DNA of 64,000 nt from PGYR01 sp041675005 (GTDB taxonomy: Bacteria > Bacteroidota > Ignavibacteria > Kapaibacteriales > UBA2268), in NCBI GenBank assembly GCA_041675005.1, contig JBAYUQ010000013.1:1-64000 (forward strand). The letters run 5' to 3'. The position numbers and the translations under genes are program-made. Below, one piece after another: positions 43,669 through 51,658 of the stretch; position 1 is the first letter of the stretch; every line of letters starts with the position of its first letter. The notes beneath the pieces are model-generated. The model ran no database searches. It worked only from the letters and a program-made list of their open reading frames with translations, and had not been told where the DNA came from.

Positions 43669-45648
43669 ATGAAAACCAAATTATTTTTAATCCTTGCTTT
43701 AGCACTTTCAATAGTGTTAACAGGATGCGATAGTGACGGCGGTAAAGGAAGTAAAGCCGGTATGGTTGGATCGAATGCTGCAGAGAAAGTATATGTAGCA
43801 CCAGGCGAGCATGATGAGTTCTATGCTTTCTTATCTGGTGGATTCAGTGGACAAGTATCAGTATATGGTTTACCGTCTGGTCGTTTGTTCAAAGTTATTC
43901 CAGTCTTCGCACAAGATGGCGAGAAAGGATACGGGTATAATGAAGAAACAAAACCAATGTTAGAAACTAGCCACGGTTTCGTACCATGGGACGATTCTCA
44001 CCACCCAGAGCTATCACAAACAGAAGGTATTCCTGATGGTAGATTCCTCTTTATCAATGGTAACAATACTCCACGTATTGCAAAGATTGATTTGAGAACT
44101 TTCGAAACCACAGAGATAATTGAGATTCCTAATAGTGCAGGTAATCACTCATCTCCATTTACTACAGAAAACTCTGAGTATTTGGTGGCTGGTACTAGAT
44201 TCAGTATTCCTATTACTGAAACTGATGTTTCAGTAAAAGAATACGCTGAAAAATTCCAAGGGATGCTTACTTTCGTTAGTGTATCTCCGGATGAAGTAGG
44301 TGATATGGAAATAGACTTCCAGATATTAATGCCTGGTTTTGATTATGATTTAGCTCACTCTGGTAAAGGCCCATCACACGGTTGGACTTTCTTTACTACT
44401 TACAATACTGAAAAAGCAAGTACAATGAAAGAAGTAAATGCTTCACAAAATGACAAAGATTTTATTGCTGCTGTTAACTGGAAAAAAGCTCAAGAATATG
44501 TAAAAGCTGGTAAGTTCCATACTATGCCTTCAAATTATCTAAATAATGAGTATAGTGATCATACTCACATGGCAACTAGCAAAAAGATGACTAGTACTAG
44601 AGTACTTATTCCTTCAGAATGCCCAGGTTTAGTTTATTACTTACCTACTCCCAAGTCACCTCACGGTGTGGACGTAGATCCATCTGGTGAATATATAGTT
44701 GGTAACGGTAAATTATCTGCTGACTTAACTGTTCACTCTTATTCTAAAATGATTAAAGCAATCGAAGCAAAAGCATATGAAAAAGAAATAGACGGTATTC
44801 CAGTTCTTAAATATGACCAAGTTGTAGCTGGTGTCGTTGAGAAACCAGGATTAGGTCCATTACATACAGAGTTTGACGATAAGGGTTATGCTTATACTAC
44901 ATTCTTTATATCTTCTGAAGTTGTAAAATGGAAATTAGGGACTTGGGAAATAGTAGATAGAATACCATCTTACTATTCTGTAGGTCACTTGATGATACCG
45001 GGTGGTGATTCGCGTAAACCATGGGGTAAATACTTAGTATCTTTGAACAAGATAACTAAAGATAGATACTTACCAACTGGTCCAGAACTTGCTCACTCAG
45101 CACAGCTGTACGACATATCTGGTGATAAGATGGAACTCTTATTAGATTTCCCTACTATCGGTGAGCCACACTATGCTCAAGCTATAGCTGCAGATATAAT
45201 CAAAGATAAATCTTTGAAATTCTATAAACTAGATGACAACAAGCACCCTCATGCTGTTAAGAATGAGAAAGACACAAGAGTAGAACGTAAAGGAAACGAA
45301 GTTCACGTTTATTTGACTTCAATTCGTTCTCACTTTGCTCCGGATTGGGTTGAAGGTGTGAAACTAGGTGATGTTGTTTACTTCCACTTGACTAACTTAG
45401 AGCAAGATTGGGATGTACCGCACGGATTTGCAGTAAAAGGTGCAAATAATGCAGAATTATTAGTGATGCCAGGACAAACAGAAACACTTAAATGGATTCC
45501 AAAAGCCGTTGGTGTATTCCCTATGTACTGTACTGACTTTTGTTCAGCACTCCACCAAGAGATGCAAGGTTATGTTCGAGTTCATCCAGCCAATGCCAAC
45601 GTTAAGTTGAGTTGGGGCTTAAATGAAGTTGAAAAACAAGAAAAGTAA
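43669..45648 (+). CDS. nosZ: Nitrous oxide reductase, clade II (Sec-exported)
   Basis: 659 residues. The enzyme reduces N2O to N2 in the periplasm. Its signal MKTKLFLILALALSIVLTGC has no twin arginine and ends in a lipobox (C20), as in Sec-dependent clade II enzymes; lipid anchoring is likely but the cysteine is not proof. The seven-bladed propeller holds the CuZ histidines (for example HH in DDSHHPEL, H in SPHGVDV, H in GEPHYAQ). The C-terminal cupredoxin carries CuA: C621, C625, H629 and M632 in YCTDFCSALHQEMQG. TTAGGAG precedes the ATG. The length is normal for clade II. Confidence 0.97.
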   Translation: MKTKLFLILALALSIVLTGCDSDGGKGSKAGMVGSNAAEKVYVAPGEHDEFYAFLSGGFSGQVSVYGLPSGRLFKVIPVFAQDGEKGYGYNEETKPMLETSHGFVPWDDSHHPELSQTEGIPDGRFLFINGNNTPRIAKIDLRTFETTEIIEIPNSAGNHSSPFTTENSEYLVAGTRFSIPITETDVSVKEYAEKFQGMLTFVSVSPDEVGDMEIDFQILMPGFDYDLAHSGKGPSHGWTFFTTYNTEKASTMKEVNASQNDKDFIAAVNWKKAQEYVKAGKFHTMPSNYLNNEYSDHTHMATSKKMTSTRVLIPSECPGLVYYLPTPKSPHGVDVDPSGEYIVGNGKLSADLTVHSYSKMIKAIEAKAYEKEIDGIPVLKYDQVVAGVVEKPGLGPLHTEFDDKGYAYTTFFISSEVVKWKLGTWEIVDRIPSYYSVGHLMIPGGDSRKPWGKYLVSLNKITKDRYLPTGPELAHSAQLYDISGDKMELLLDFPTIGEPHYAQAIAADIIKDKSLKFYKLDDNKHPHAVKNEKDTRVERKGNEVHVYLTSIRSHFAPDWVEGVKLGDVVYFHLTNLEQDWDVPHGFAVKGANNAELLVMPGQTETLKWIPKAVGVFPMYCTDFCSALHQEMQGYVRVHPANANVKLSWGLNEVEKQEK

Positions 45649-45662
45649 ATTGAGATACATAA

Positions 45663-45690
45663 ACGCCCCTGAAAAATGGGGCGTCTTTTT
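45663..45690 (+). terminator. Internal terminator between nosZ and nos accessory genes
   Basis: ACGCCCC (45663-45669), loop TGAAAAAT, GGGGCGT (45678-45684), then CTTTTT. It lies 15 nt after the nosZ stop on the plus strand. The following genes sit only ~20 nt downstream on the same strand, so it probably reduces read-through rather than ending the operon, leaving nosZ in excess over the maturation genes. Confidence 0.85.
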
Positions 45691-45709
45691 AATAAGTTTA
45701 GGTTAAGTA

Positions 45710-46363
45710 ATGAAAAAGAAATCAGCAAGAATAGTAATGATAATCGGCTCTCTGATGCTTCTATTAGTTTTTATGTTCCCTCTATGGAGTATAACTCTTG
45801 AAGCACCTCAGTTCCCTGAAGGCATAAATATGTATATATGGGTAAACCAGATAACTGGCGACACAGAATCAACGTTACAAAATATGAATATACTTAATCA
45901 CTATATTGGTATGCAGAAAATAGTTCCAGATTCTATTCCAGAATTACAATATTTTCCGTATGTTATAATCTTTATGAGTGTACTTGGAGTTTTGTTTGGA
46001 TTGTTTGGGAATAGAAAAACTTTCATATTATGGGCTGTACTAATGTCGGTATTAGGTATATTGGGAATATATGATTTCTATATGTGGGAATACGATTATG
46101 GTCATAACTTAGACCCTCACGCCCCAATCATAGTACCCGGTATGGTTTATCAACCGCCTTTATTTGGTTCTGAATACCTGCTTAACTTTAAAGCAATTTC
46201 GTATCCTGCACTAGGTTCTTTATTCCTAGGGGGTTCAATTTTATTTGCTGGATTAGGATTTTTTATGAGTAATGAAAGGAAAGATATGAAAAATAAGAAA
46301 GCTGGATTTGCAGGATTTATGAGCAAAGTAAACAAAGAGGCAAAAGATGAGAAAGTTGCTTAA
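45710..46363 (+). CDS. NosB-like membrane protein of clade II nos clusters
   Basis: 217 residues. An N-terminal helix (~8-27) is followed by a periplasmic loop rich in aromatic residues (EAPQFPEGINMYIWVNQITG), then three helices (~85-103, 106-124, 157-182) and a basic tail ending in KVNKEAKDEKVA. Clade II nos operons commonly have a membrane protein, NosB, of this kind directly after nosZ; its biochemical role is not known. Position and topology support the name, but I see no sequence signature that fixes it. It overlaps nosL by 17 nt. Confidence 0.7.
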   Translation: MKKKSARIVMIIGSLMLLLVFMFPLWSITLEAPQFPEGINMYIWVNQITGDTESTLQNMNILNHYIGMQKIVPDSIPELQYFPYVIIFMSVLGVLFGLFGNRKTFILWAVLMSVLGILGIYDFYMWEYDYGHNLDPHAPIIVPGMVYQPPLFGSEYLLNFKAISYPALGSLFLGGSILFAGLGFFMSNERKDMKNKKAGFAGFMSKVNKEAKDEKVA

Positions 46364-46784
46364 TTTATTACCACTATTTTTGCTATTAGCTGCGTGCTCT
46401 ACAGAGCCACAGGATATAAATTACGGCGCCGAGAATTGTCACTTCTGTACTATGTCAATCTCTGATGATAGATTCGCTTCAGAATTAGTTTTGAAGACAG
46501 GAAAAGCACAAAAGTACTGCTCTATAGAGTGTATGGTGCGTGACGCAAACAGAAGCGAGAACTTCACAGCTAAAGATATAGATAATTACTACGTTATAGA
46601 TATGACTAAACCCAAAATCTTTATTCCAGTTGCAGATGCTACTTTCTTAGTTAGTGAAAAAATCCAAAGCCCAATGGGTGCTAATTTAGCTGCTTTCAAA
46701 GAGAAGTCGAATGCAGTAGAGCTCCAAAAAGATTGGGACGGTGTTATCTATAATTGGGATGAACTAATGACTAAGTTCAATTGA
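46347..46784 (+). CDS. nosL: NosL copper chaperone lipoprotein
   Basis: 145 residues, lipobox LAAC with C17. The signature CHFCTMSISDDRFASEL (C31, C34, M36) and YCSIECM gives the cysteine/methionine copper site of NosL, which delivers Cu(I) for CuZ assembly via NosDFY at the outer face of the inner membrane or the periplasm. Length and order fit. It overlaps the NosB-like gene by 17 nt and shares TTGA with the nosD start, so translation is coupled. Confidence 0.93.
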   Translation: MRKLLNLLPLFLLLAACSTEPQDINYGAENCHFCTMSISDDRFASELVLKTGKAQKYCSIECMVRDANRSENFTAKDIDNYYVIDMTKPKIFIPVADATFLVSEKIQSPMGANLAAFKEKSNAVELQKDWDGVIYNWDELMTKFN

Positions 46785-48037
46785 AAAGTATAATTATAAT
46801 ATTATTAATAGTACTTTCCTTTCCTTTATTGGCAGAAACGCATATTGTTTGCAGTGATTGTCATATTGGTAAGGTCAGAAACGCTGTCGATATGAGCGAG
46901 AGTGGAGATACTATTATTATCAAATCTGGTATTTATACAGAGTCACTTATTGAAATAAACGTACCGCTTACTATAATAGGGGAGAATTTCCCCAAAATAA
47001 AAGCTAAGGGTGGGGAGAAAATATTTCATGTTAATGCTGATTCCGTTACTATCACTGGGCTTGAGTTGATTGATGTAAAGCGTAGCTTCATAGAAGATAG
47101 AGCCGCTATCAATATACAGGGCGGTAACTATAATAATATTATTAATAATAAATTCACAAACACTTTCTTTGGTATATACATAGCCAAATCAACTGGTACT
47201 AGAATCATTGGTAATCGATTAATTAGTAATAATAAAATAGAGATGAATAGTGCGAACGCAATTCATTGTTGGTCCAGCAAAAAACTATTAATCAAAAACA
47301 ACTACGTACAAGGGCACAGAGATGGGCTTTACTTCGAGTTTTGTGACAACTCATTGATCCAAAACAATCATAGCTATAAAAATCTTCGCTATGGTCTGCA
47401 CTTTATGTTCAGCCATAACAACAAATACAAGAATAACGTATTCGAAGAGAATGGTGCTGGAGTGGCTGTTATGTACTCGCATAATATAGAAATGTACAAG
47501 AATAAATTCCTGAATAATTGGGGGCAATCATCTTATGGGTTGCTACTAAAAGAAATAAAGGATAGCAAAATACATAACAACCTATTCAAAGGAAACACGA
47601 AAGGAATATACGGAGAAAGTGCTATAAGAATCAATATATTGCACAATGATTTTGTTCAAAACGGTTGGGCTATGCAGATGATGGGTAGTTCCGAGCAAGA
47701 TACTATTAGTCATAATAACTTCCTTCACAATACATTCAATGTATCTACTAATCAGAATGCGAAAAACTACAATGTTTACGAGAAGAATTACTGGAGCGAC
47801 TACAGCGGCTACGATCTCGACAGAGATGGTATAGGCGATGTACCGCATAGACCCGTAAAATTTTTCTCGCAAGTGTTGGGATATACGCCCGAAGCTATTA
47901 TCTTGCTAAGAAGTTTTTTCATAGAATTGTTAAACTTTATAGAAAATATAGTTCCTGTATTAACTCCAGAGAACTTGAAAGATTTGCAACCAATGGTAAA
48001 ACAAATAGATAATGATACAGTTTCAAAACATATATAA
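46781..48037 (+). CDS. nosD: NosD periplasmic copper-site maturation protein
   Basis: 418 residues with a signal peptide of ~18 residues. The body is a right-handed parallel beta-helix of the carbohydrate-binding/CASH type (repeats of xxxNxFxNNxxG, RLISNNKIEMNS, NNYVQGHRDGLYFEF, HFMFSHNNKYKNN), as in NosD, which works with NosF and NosY to supply the sulphide/copper cluster of NosZ. Near the N terminus C24-S-D-C27-H28 reads as CxxCH (see findings). Start: TTG 46781, overlapping the nosL stop. The end overlaps nosF by 26 nt. Confidence 0.93.
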   Translation: MKSIIIILLIVLSFPLLAETHIVCSDCHIGKVRNAVDMSESGDTIIIKSGIYTESLIEINVPLTIIGENFPKIKAKGGEKIFHVNADSVTITGLELIDVKRSFIEDRAAINIQGGNYNNIINNKFTNTFFGIYIAKSTGTRIIGNRLISNNKIEMNSANAIHCWSSKKLLIKNNYVQGHRDGLYFEFCDNSLIQNNHSYKNLRYGLHFMFSHNNKYKNNVFEENGAGVAVMYSHNIEMYKNKFLNNWGQSSYGLLLKEIKDSKIHNNLFKGNTKGIYGESAIRINILHNDFVQNGWAMQMMGSSEQDTISHNNFLHNTFNVSTNQNAKNYNVYEKNYWSDYSGYDLDRDGIGDVPHRPVKFFSQVLGYTPEAIILLRSFFIELLNFIENIVPVLTPENLKDLQPMVKQIDNDTVSKHI

Positions 48038-48734
48038 GTCATTCGGAAAGTTAGAAGTACTAACAGGTGTTAGTGCTGAAGTAAGTGGTGGTGGTATCAC
48101 TGCTATACTTGGGCCCAATGGCTCGGGTAAAACTACTCTTATCAAAATGCTTTTGGGAATGGTATATCCAGACAAAGGTGAAATACTATTCGACGGTAAA
48201 CCTATAAAAAAAGAGTGGCATTACAAGAACAATATCAGCTATTTACCCCAAATAGCTAGATTCCCAGAAAACCTAACGGTAACAGAGCTAATCAACCTAA
48301 TCAAAGATATCAGGGGTGGCACTCCGAATGAACAAAGACTAATAGAGCTCTTTACTTTGGAATCGCATTTAGGCAAGAAGATAAAGCACCTTTCTGGCGG
48401 TACAAAGCAGAAAGTGAACATAGTCCTTGCTATGATGTATGATAACCCCGTGATAGTGCTAGATGAGCCCTCTACTGGACTAGATCCTATTGCCTTGGTA
48501 AGACTAAAAGAACTAATACTAGAAGAAAGAGAGAAAGGTAAGAATATATTAATCACAACTCACATAATGAGTTTGGTCGAAGATTTATCCGATGAGATAT
48601 TATTCCTATTAGAAGGGAAAGTTTACTTCCGTGGTACTATTGCAGAGTTAAAGGAATTTGCAGGTGAAGATAACTTAGAAAAGTCGATTGCACATTTACT
48701 GGAACACAAGAATGCTGAAAATATTAAAGTATAG
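48012..48734 (+). CDS. nosF: NosF, ATP-binding subunit of the NosDFY complex
   Basis: 240 residues of an ABC ATPase: Walker A GPNGSGKTT (34-42), Q-loop in YLPQIARFP, signature LSGGTKQK, Walker B VIVLDEPSTGLDP, and H-loop in ITTHIM. It powers NosY/NosD during NosZ copper-cluster assembly. Overlaps of 26 nt with nosD and 23 nt with nosY (using the 48712 start) indicate tight coupling. The ATP-site motifs are complete. Confidence 0.95.
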   Translation: MIQFQNIYKSFGKLEVLTGVSAEVSGGGITAILGPNGSGKTTLIKMLLGMVYPDKGEILFDGKPIKKEWHYKNNISYLPQIARFPENLTVTELINLIKDIRGGTPNEQRLIELFTLESHLGKKIKHLSGGTKQKVNIVLAMMYDNPVIVLDEPSTGLDPIALVRLKELILEEREKGKNILITTHIMSLVEDLSDEILFLLEGKVYFRGTIAELKEFAGEDNLEKSIAHLLEHKNAENIKV

Positions 48735-49494
48735 TTTTTATGATTTGCTACGTAGCAAATGGACACTGATTTACTTCCTCTTCTTCTTGATGATAACTGA
48801 AGGATTGCTATATATAACTGGTGATGAAGCTAAAACTATAGTGGGATTGCTTAATGTAGTTGTTATACTATGTCCACTAATTGCGACGGTATTCGGAACT
48901 GTGAATTTCTATAATTCTCGTGAGTTCACAGAACTACTATTAGCACAACCTTTGAAAAGACGAGACATATTCATTGGTCAGTATTTGGGTATGACTCTTT
49001 CGCTGTCTATCGGCTATTTCTTGGGTGTACTTATCCCGTTTGTGATTCATTCCCTAAATTATGTTGTTGATTACACTGTACTGTCTATTTTATTATTTGT
49101 GGGGGTATTCCTTACATTTATTTTCTCGGCATTATCGTTTCTTATATCACTTATTACCGATAACAAAATCAAGGGATTCGGGCTATCTATACTGACGTGG
49201 CTTCTTTTAGCACTGGTATATGATGGTATGCAGCTGTTTATATTATCTATGCTAGACAATTACCCACTAGAGAAAATCTCATTAGTAATGACATTCCTCA
49301 ACCCTATTGATTTATCGAGAGTACTACTGATGCTAAAACTTGATATCTCTGCCCTATTTGGCTATACAGGAGCTGTATTCAACAAGTTCTTTGGTAGTTC
49401 GTTGGGGTTTGCTCTATCACTTTCGGCGTTATTAATCTGGACTGTCGTACCCGTCTATTTCATCAATAGAATATCAATGAAAAAAGATTTTTAG
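48712..49494 (+). CDS. nosY: NosY, membrane subunit of the NosDFY complex
   Basis: 260 residues from ATG 48712, the start that places a normal MLKILKYSFYDLLRSKWTLIYF amphipathic-plus-helix N terminus; an upstream ATG at 48688 would add eight unusual residues. Six predicted helices, as in ABC-2 type permeases; LAQPLKRRDIFIGQYLG is the usual cytoplasmic coupling region. It closes the nos operon: no nos gene follows, and 49495-49625 contains no obvious terminator. Confidence 0.92.
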   Translation: MLKILKYSFYDLLRSKWTLIYFLFFLMITEGLLYITGDEAKTIVGLLNVVVILCPLIATVFGTVNFYNSREFTELLLAQPLKRRDIFIGQYLGMTLSLSIGYFLGVLIPFVIHSLNYVVDYTVLSILLFVGVFLTFIFSALSFLISLITDNKIKGFGLSILTWLLLALVYDGMQLFILSMLDNYPLEKISLVMTFLNPIDLSRVLLMLKLDISALFGYTGAVFNKFFGSSLGFALSLSALLIWTVVPVYFINRISMKKDF

Positions 49495-49625
49495 AGAATA
49501 GCGGTCAACCTATATTAGCTATACAAACCACAAATATCACTGTGACCTTATAGTATTCTTTTAATTGTTCTGAAAAAATAAATACTTATATTTACAGTTA
49601 ATCTATATTACAGTTATTGAAAAAA

Positions 49626-50738
49626 ATGAAATTACTACTTTCTTTGCTTTTACTATCGCTTGTACCAGCATCTATATATGCAGATTTTTCTGATGAAAGA
49701 AACTACGAAGACGGACCTTTGACTTGGTATGATTTCCAAGGTGAGCCAATAAAGAATGAAAAAATTACGGCACAAATAAGATTTTTGCTAGAATACCACC
49801 CGGAGGAAGTAGATAGAAATGACACGTCATTAGTCTATATAAAAACTAGTAATTATTTTAATAAGAGTGCTGCTTGGGTATCAGAAAATGAGAAAACTGG
49901 ATTAGCACTCAGCTATTTCCAAATATTGTTTGATATACGCGAGTATTATCGTCAAGAATTAGAAAAAGAGCTGAACCAAACAGACGAAATTTACAATTTG
50001 ATTAAGTTGCATAGTGCTTATTTCGAAAAAGGTACTAATGAGATACAGCGTTTTAACTTAGAGTCTGAAAGTGGACATTTGAGAGAAGTCTTACTCCGAT
50101 GGGAAGCTAAATATGCTCAGAAACTAAGGGAAACCAGTAGGCCTGTATTGCCTTATGTCAAAGATGCTAATTGGGCATTCGGTGGTAACGTAGGAATAAA
50201 TAGTAGCTTTAATACAGGATCTATGGGTGAACATCTGACTAATTGCTATGGTTTCAGCTATGGTGGTGATCTAGCCTACAGAGATTTTATTTTGTTTCTC
50301 GAAATCTCACTAGTTTTGGGTGATATTAGGAAACCATTTAACTATGAGGAAAAATGGGAGACAAATATCGGTACAGGTATTGCTATTTTTGATGTGAGTT
50401 TGGGCTATCCTATATTCGACAATAGCACTCATCGTTTAACTCCATTTTTTGGATTAGGTATTCATGAGCTTAGCCCTTCTAGCAAAGCAAAAGAACTGGA
50501 GGACATCACATTAACTAACTATGGCTATATCTATGGCTTGTGCTACGATTTCAACCTAAGTACTACTGTATATATAACCCCTTCAACTAACTATGGTATA
50601 GGTCAATACTCGAATAATCAAAGTCTAAGGTTACGGCTATTTGTTACAGATGTTAGACACGATGTATTCAAAGGGAGTTCTATCAATCTTTCACTAGCTT
50701 ATTCATTCTATGCTAAAATGGTAGAAGTATTCGAATAA
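49626..50738 (+). CDS. Exported DUF922-like domain fused to outer-membrane barrel
   Basis: 370 residues from ATG 49626 (TTG 49617 is possible). Signal peptide ends at IYA. Residues ~14-140: LTWYDFQGEPI, then KSAAWVSE, then ALSYFQILFDIREYYRQELEKEL, laid out like DUF922, whose usual LLKHEQxHFDIxExxARKLxKEL zinc motif is replaced here by SYFQILFDI, so no HExxH. Residues ~190-370 are aromatic-rich alternating strands (WAFGGNVGINSSF, GYPIFDNSTHRLTPFFGLGI) consistent with an outer-membrane barrel. Hypothetical overall. It follows the nos operon by 131 nt. Confidence 0.6.
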   Translation: MKLLLSLLLLSLVPASIYADFSDERNYEDGPLTWYDFQGEPIKNEKITAQIRFLLEYHPEEVDRNDTSLVYIKTSNYFNKSAAWVSENEKTGLALSYFQILFDIREYYRQELEKELNQTDEIYNLIKLHSAYFEKGTNEIQRFNLESESGHLREVLLRWEAKYAQKLRETSRPVLPYVKDANWAFGGNVGINSSFNTGSMGEHLTNCYGFSYGGDLAYRDFILFLEISLVLGDIRKPFNYEEKWETNIGTGIAIFDVSLGYPIFDNSTHRLTPFFGLGIHELSPSSKAKELEDITLTNYGYIYGLCYDFNLSTTVYITPSTNYGIGQYSNNQSLRLRLFVTDVRHDVFKGSSINLSLAYSFYAKMVEVFE

Positions 50739-50799
50739 GTTCAGATTAAAACAAGTAGAGTTTGTCTTTAGCATTATTTAGGAGAGATGAGTATGAAAA

Positions 50800-51072
50800 G
50801 GTCTGAGGCAGCGTAGTCGAAGTAAAGAGTCTTTTCTTTATTTTAGAAGACCCTTCGTTTCACTCAGGAAGACGTGAATGTTTTGCCAGCTCCTCCAAAT
50901 GACCACAGCACAATAGTATTGCCGTTGGCTTCAGCCAACGGATATAAAGTCAATCTCAAATCCCTCGGACTTTTGGCTCATATTAATTCAACTCCTTAGA
51001 GTTGTTGTGTTAGGTTGGTCAAAAGTTGCTACTAATATTGAACTGCTCCGCAGTTCCCCTGGACTCTTTACT
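50800..51072. repeat. Mosaic intergenic repeat, copy C
   Basis: Gap 50739-51160 has no gene. It contains the hairpin CCGTTGGC/TTCA/GCCAACGG at 50922-50941, whose 29-nt context (50916-50944) is identical to 1789-1817. Then follow AACTC/CTTA/GAGTT at 50990-51003, AGTTGCTACTAATA at 51024-51037, GAACTGC/TCC/GCAGTTC at 51040-51056, and TGGACTCTTTAC at 51060-51071. Text near 50815-50880 resembles the repeat at 4335-4375. This copy joins modules seen separately in copies A and B. Confidence 0.75.
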
Positions 51073-51160
51073 TCCGATTAATTCGTATTCTTCTTCCATT
51101 TAATGTCGTAGCAACCCGGTCTTTCTTTTCCTACTTGTCCGAATTTAATTCAGATCACTA

Positions 51161-51607
51161 TTAACTATGTACAATTCTAATTTGTGTAGAATGTTCTATA
51201 TTATCAGTTACGGGACATCTAGATTCTGTTTCTTTTAGCCATTTATCTATCTCTTCATCAGTTGCACCATCAAAATCAGGATGCACGTTGATTAAAACTT
51301 TTTGGAAACCAGCTCTTTCTTCATAAGAACAACCAATAAAAGTACAAGGATTCATAGTACCATCTATTGTAATTTTCATACCGTTTAGTTTTAATCCACT
51401 TTGCATTGCAACAGCATGACCTGTTATATTAATACATCCAGCTAGGGACATTAACAAAACTTGAATTGGACTTGGCCCAACATTCGTACCACCCATATTC
51501 GCGGGTTCATCTATTATTAGTTCAAATTCCCCTGATTTTAATTTCATTCTTGTAGGAGATTCACTTTGTGCGTGTACCGTTACGTTTATTTCTTTTATAT
51601 TTTCCAT
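51161..51607 (-). CDS. OsmC-family peroxiredoxin-like protein
   Basis: 148 residues. The two catalytic-type cysteines of OsmC/Ohr are present: LAGCINITGHAVA and the downstream SRCPVTDNI. An N-terminal segment with GGTNVGPSPIQVLLMSLAG is the family core. Extra cysteines occur in NPCTFIGCSYEE. It probably reduces organic peroxides in the cytoplasm, though many OsmC-family proteins have unproven substrates. It stands alone, with a repeat-filled gap downstream of its stop. Confidence 0.88.
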   Translation of the reverse strand: MENIKEINVTVHAQSESPTRMKLKSGEFELIIDEPANMGGTNVGPSPIQVLLMSLAGCINITGHAVAMQSGLKLNGMKITIDGTMNPCTFIGCSYEERAGFQKVLINVHPDFDGATDEEIDKWLKETESRCPVTDNIEHSTQIRIVHS

Positions 51608-51658
51608 TTTTGATTTCCTTTATTGTTTAATTACCTTTATATACGGAGGTGTTTGTTT

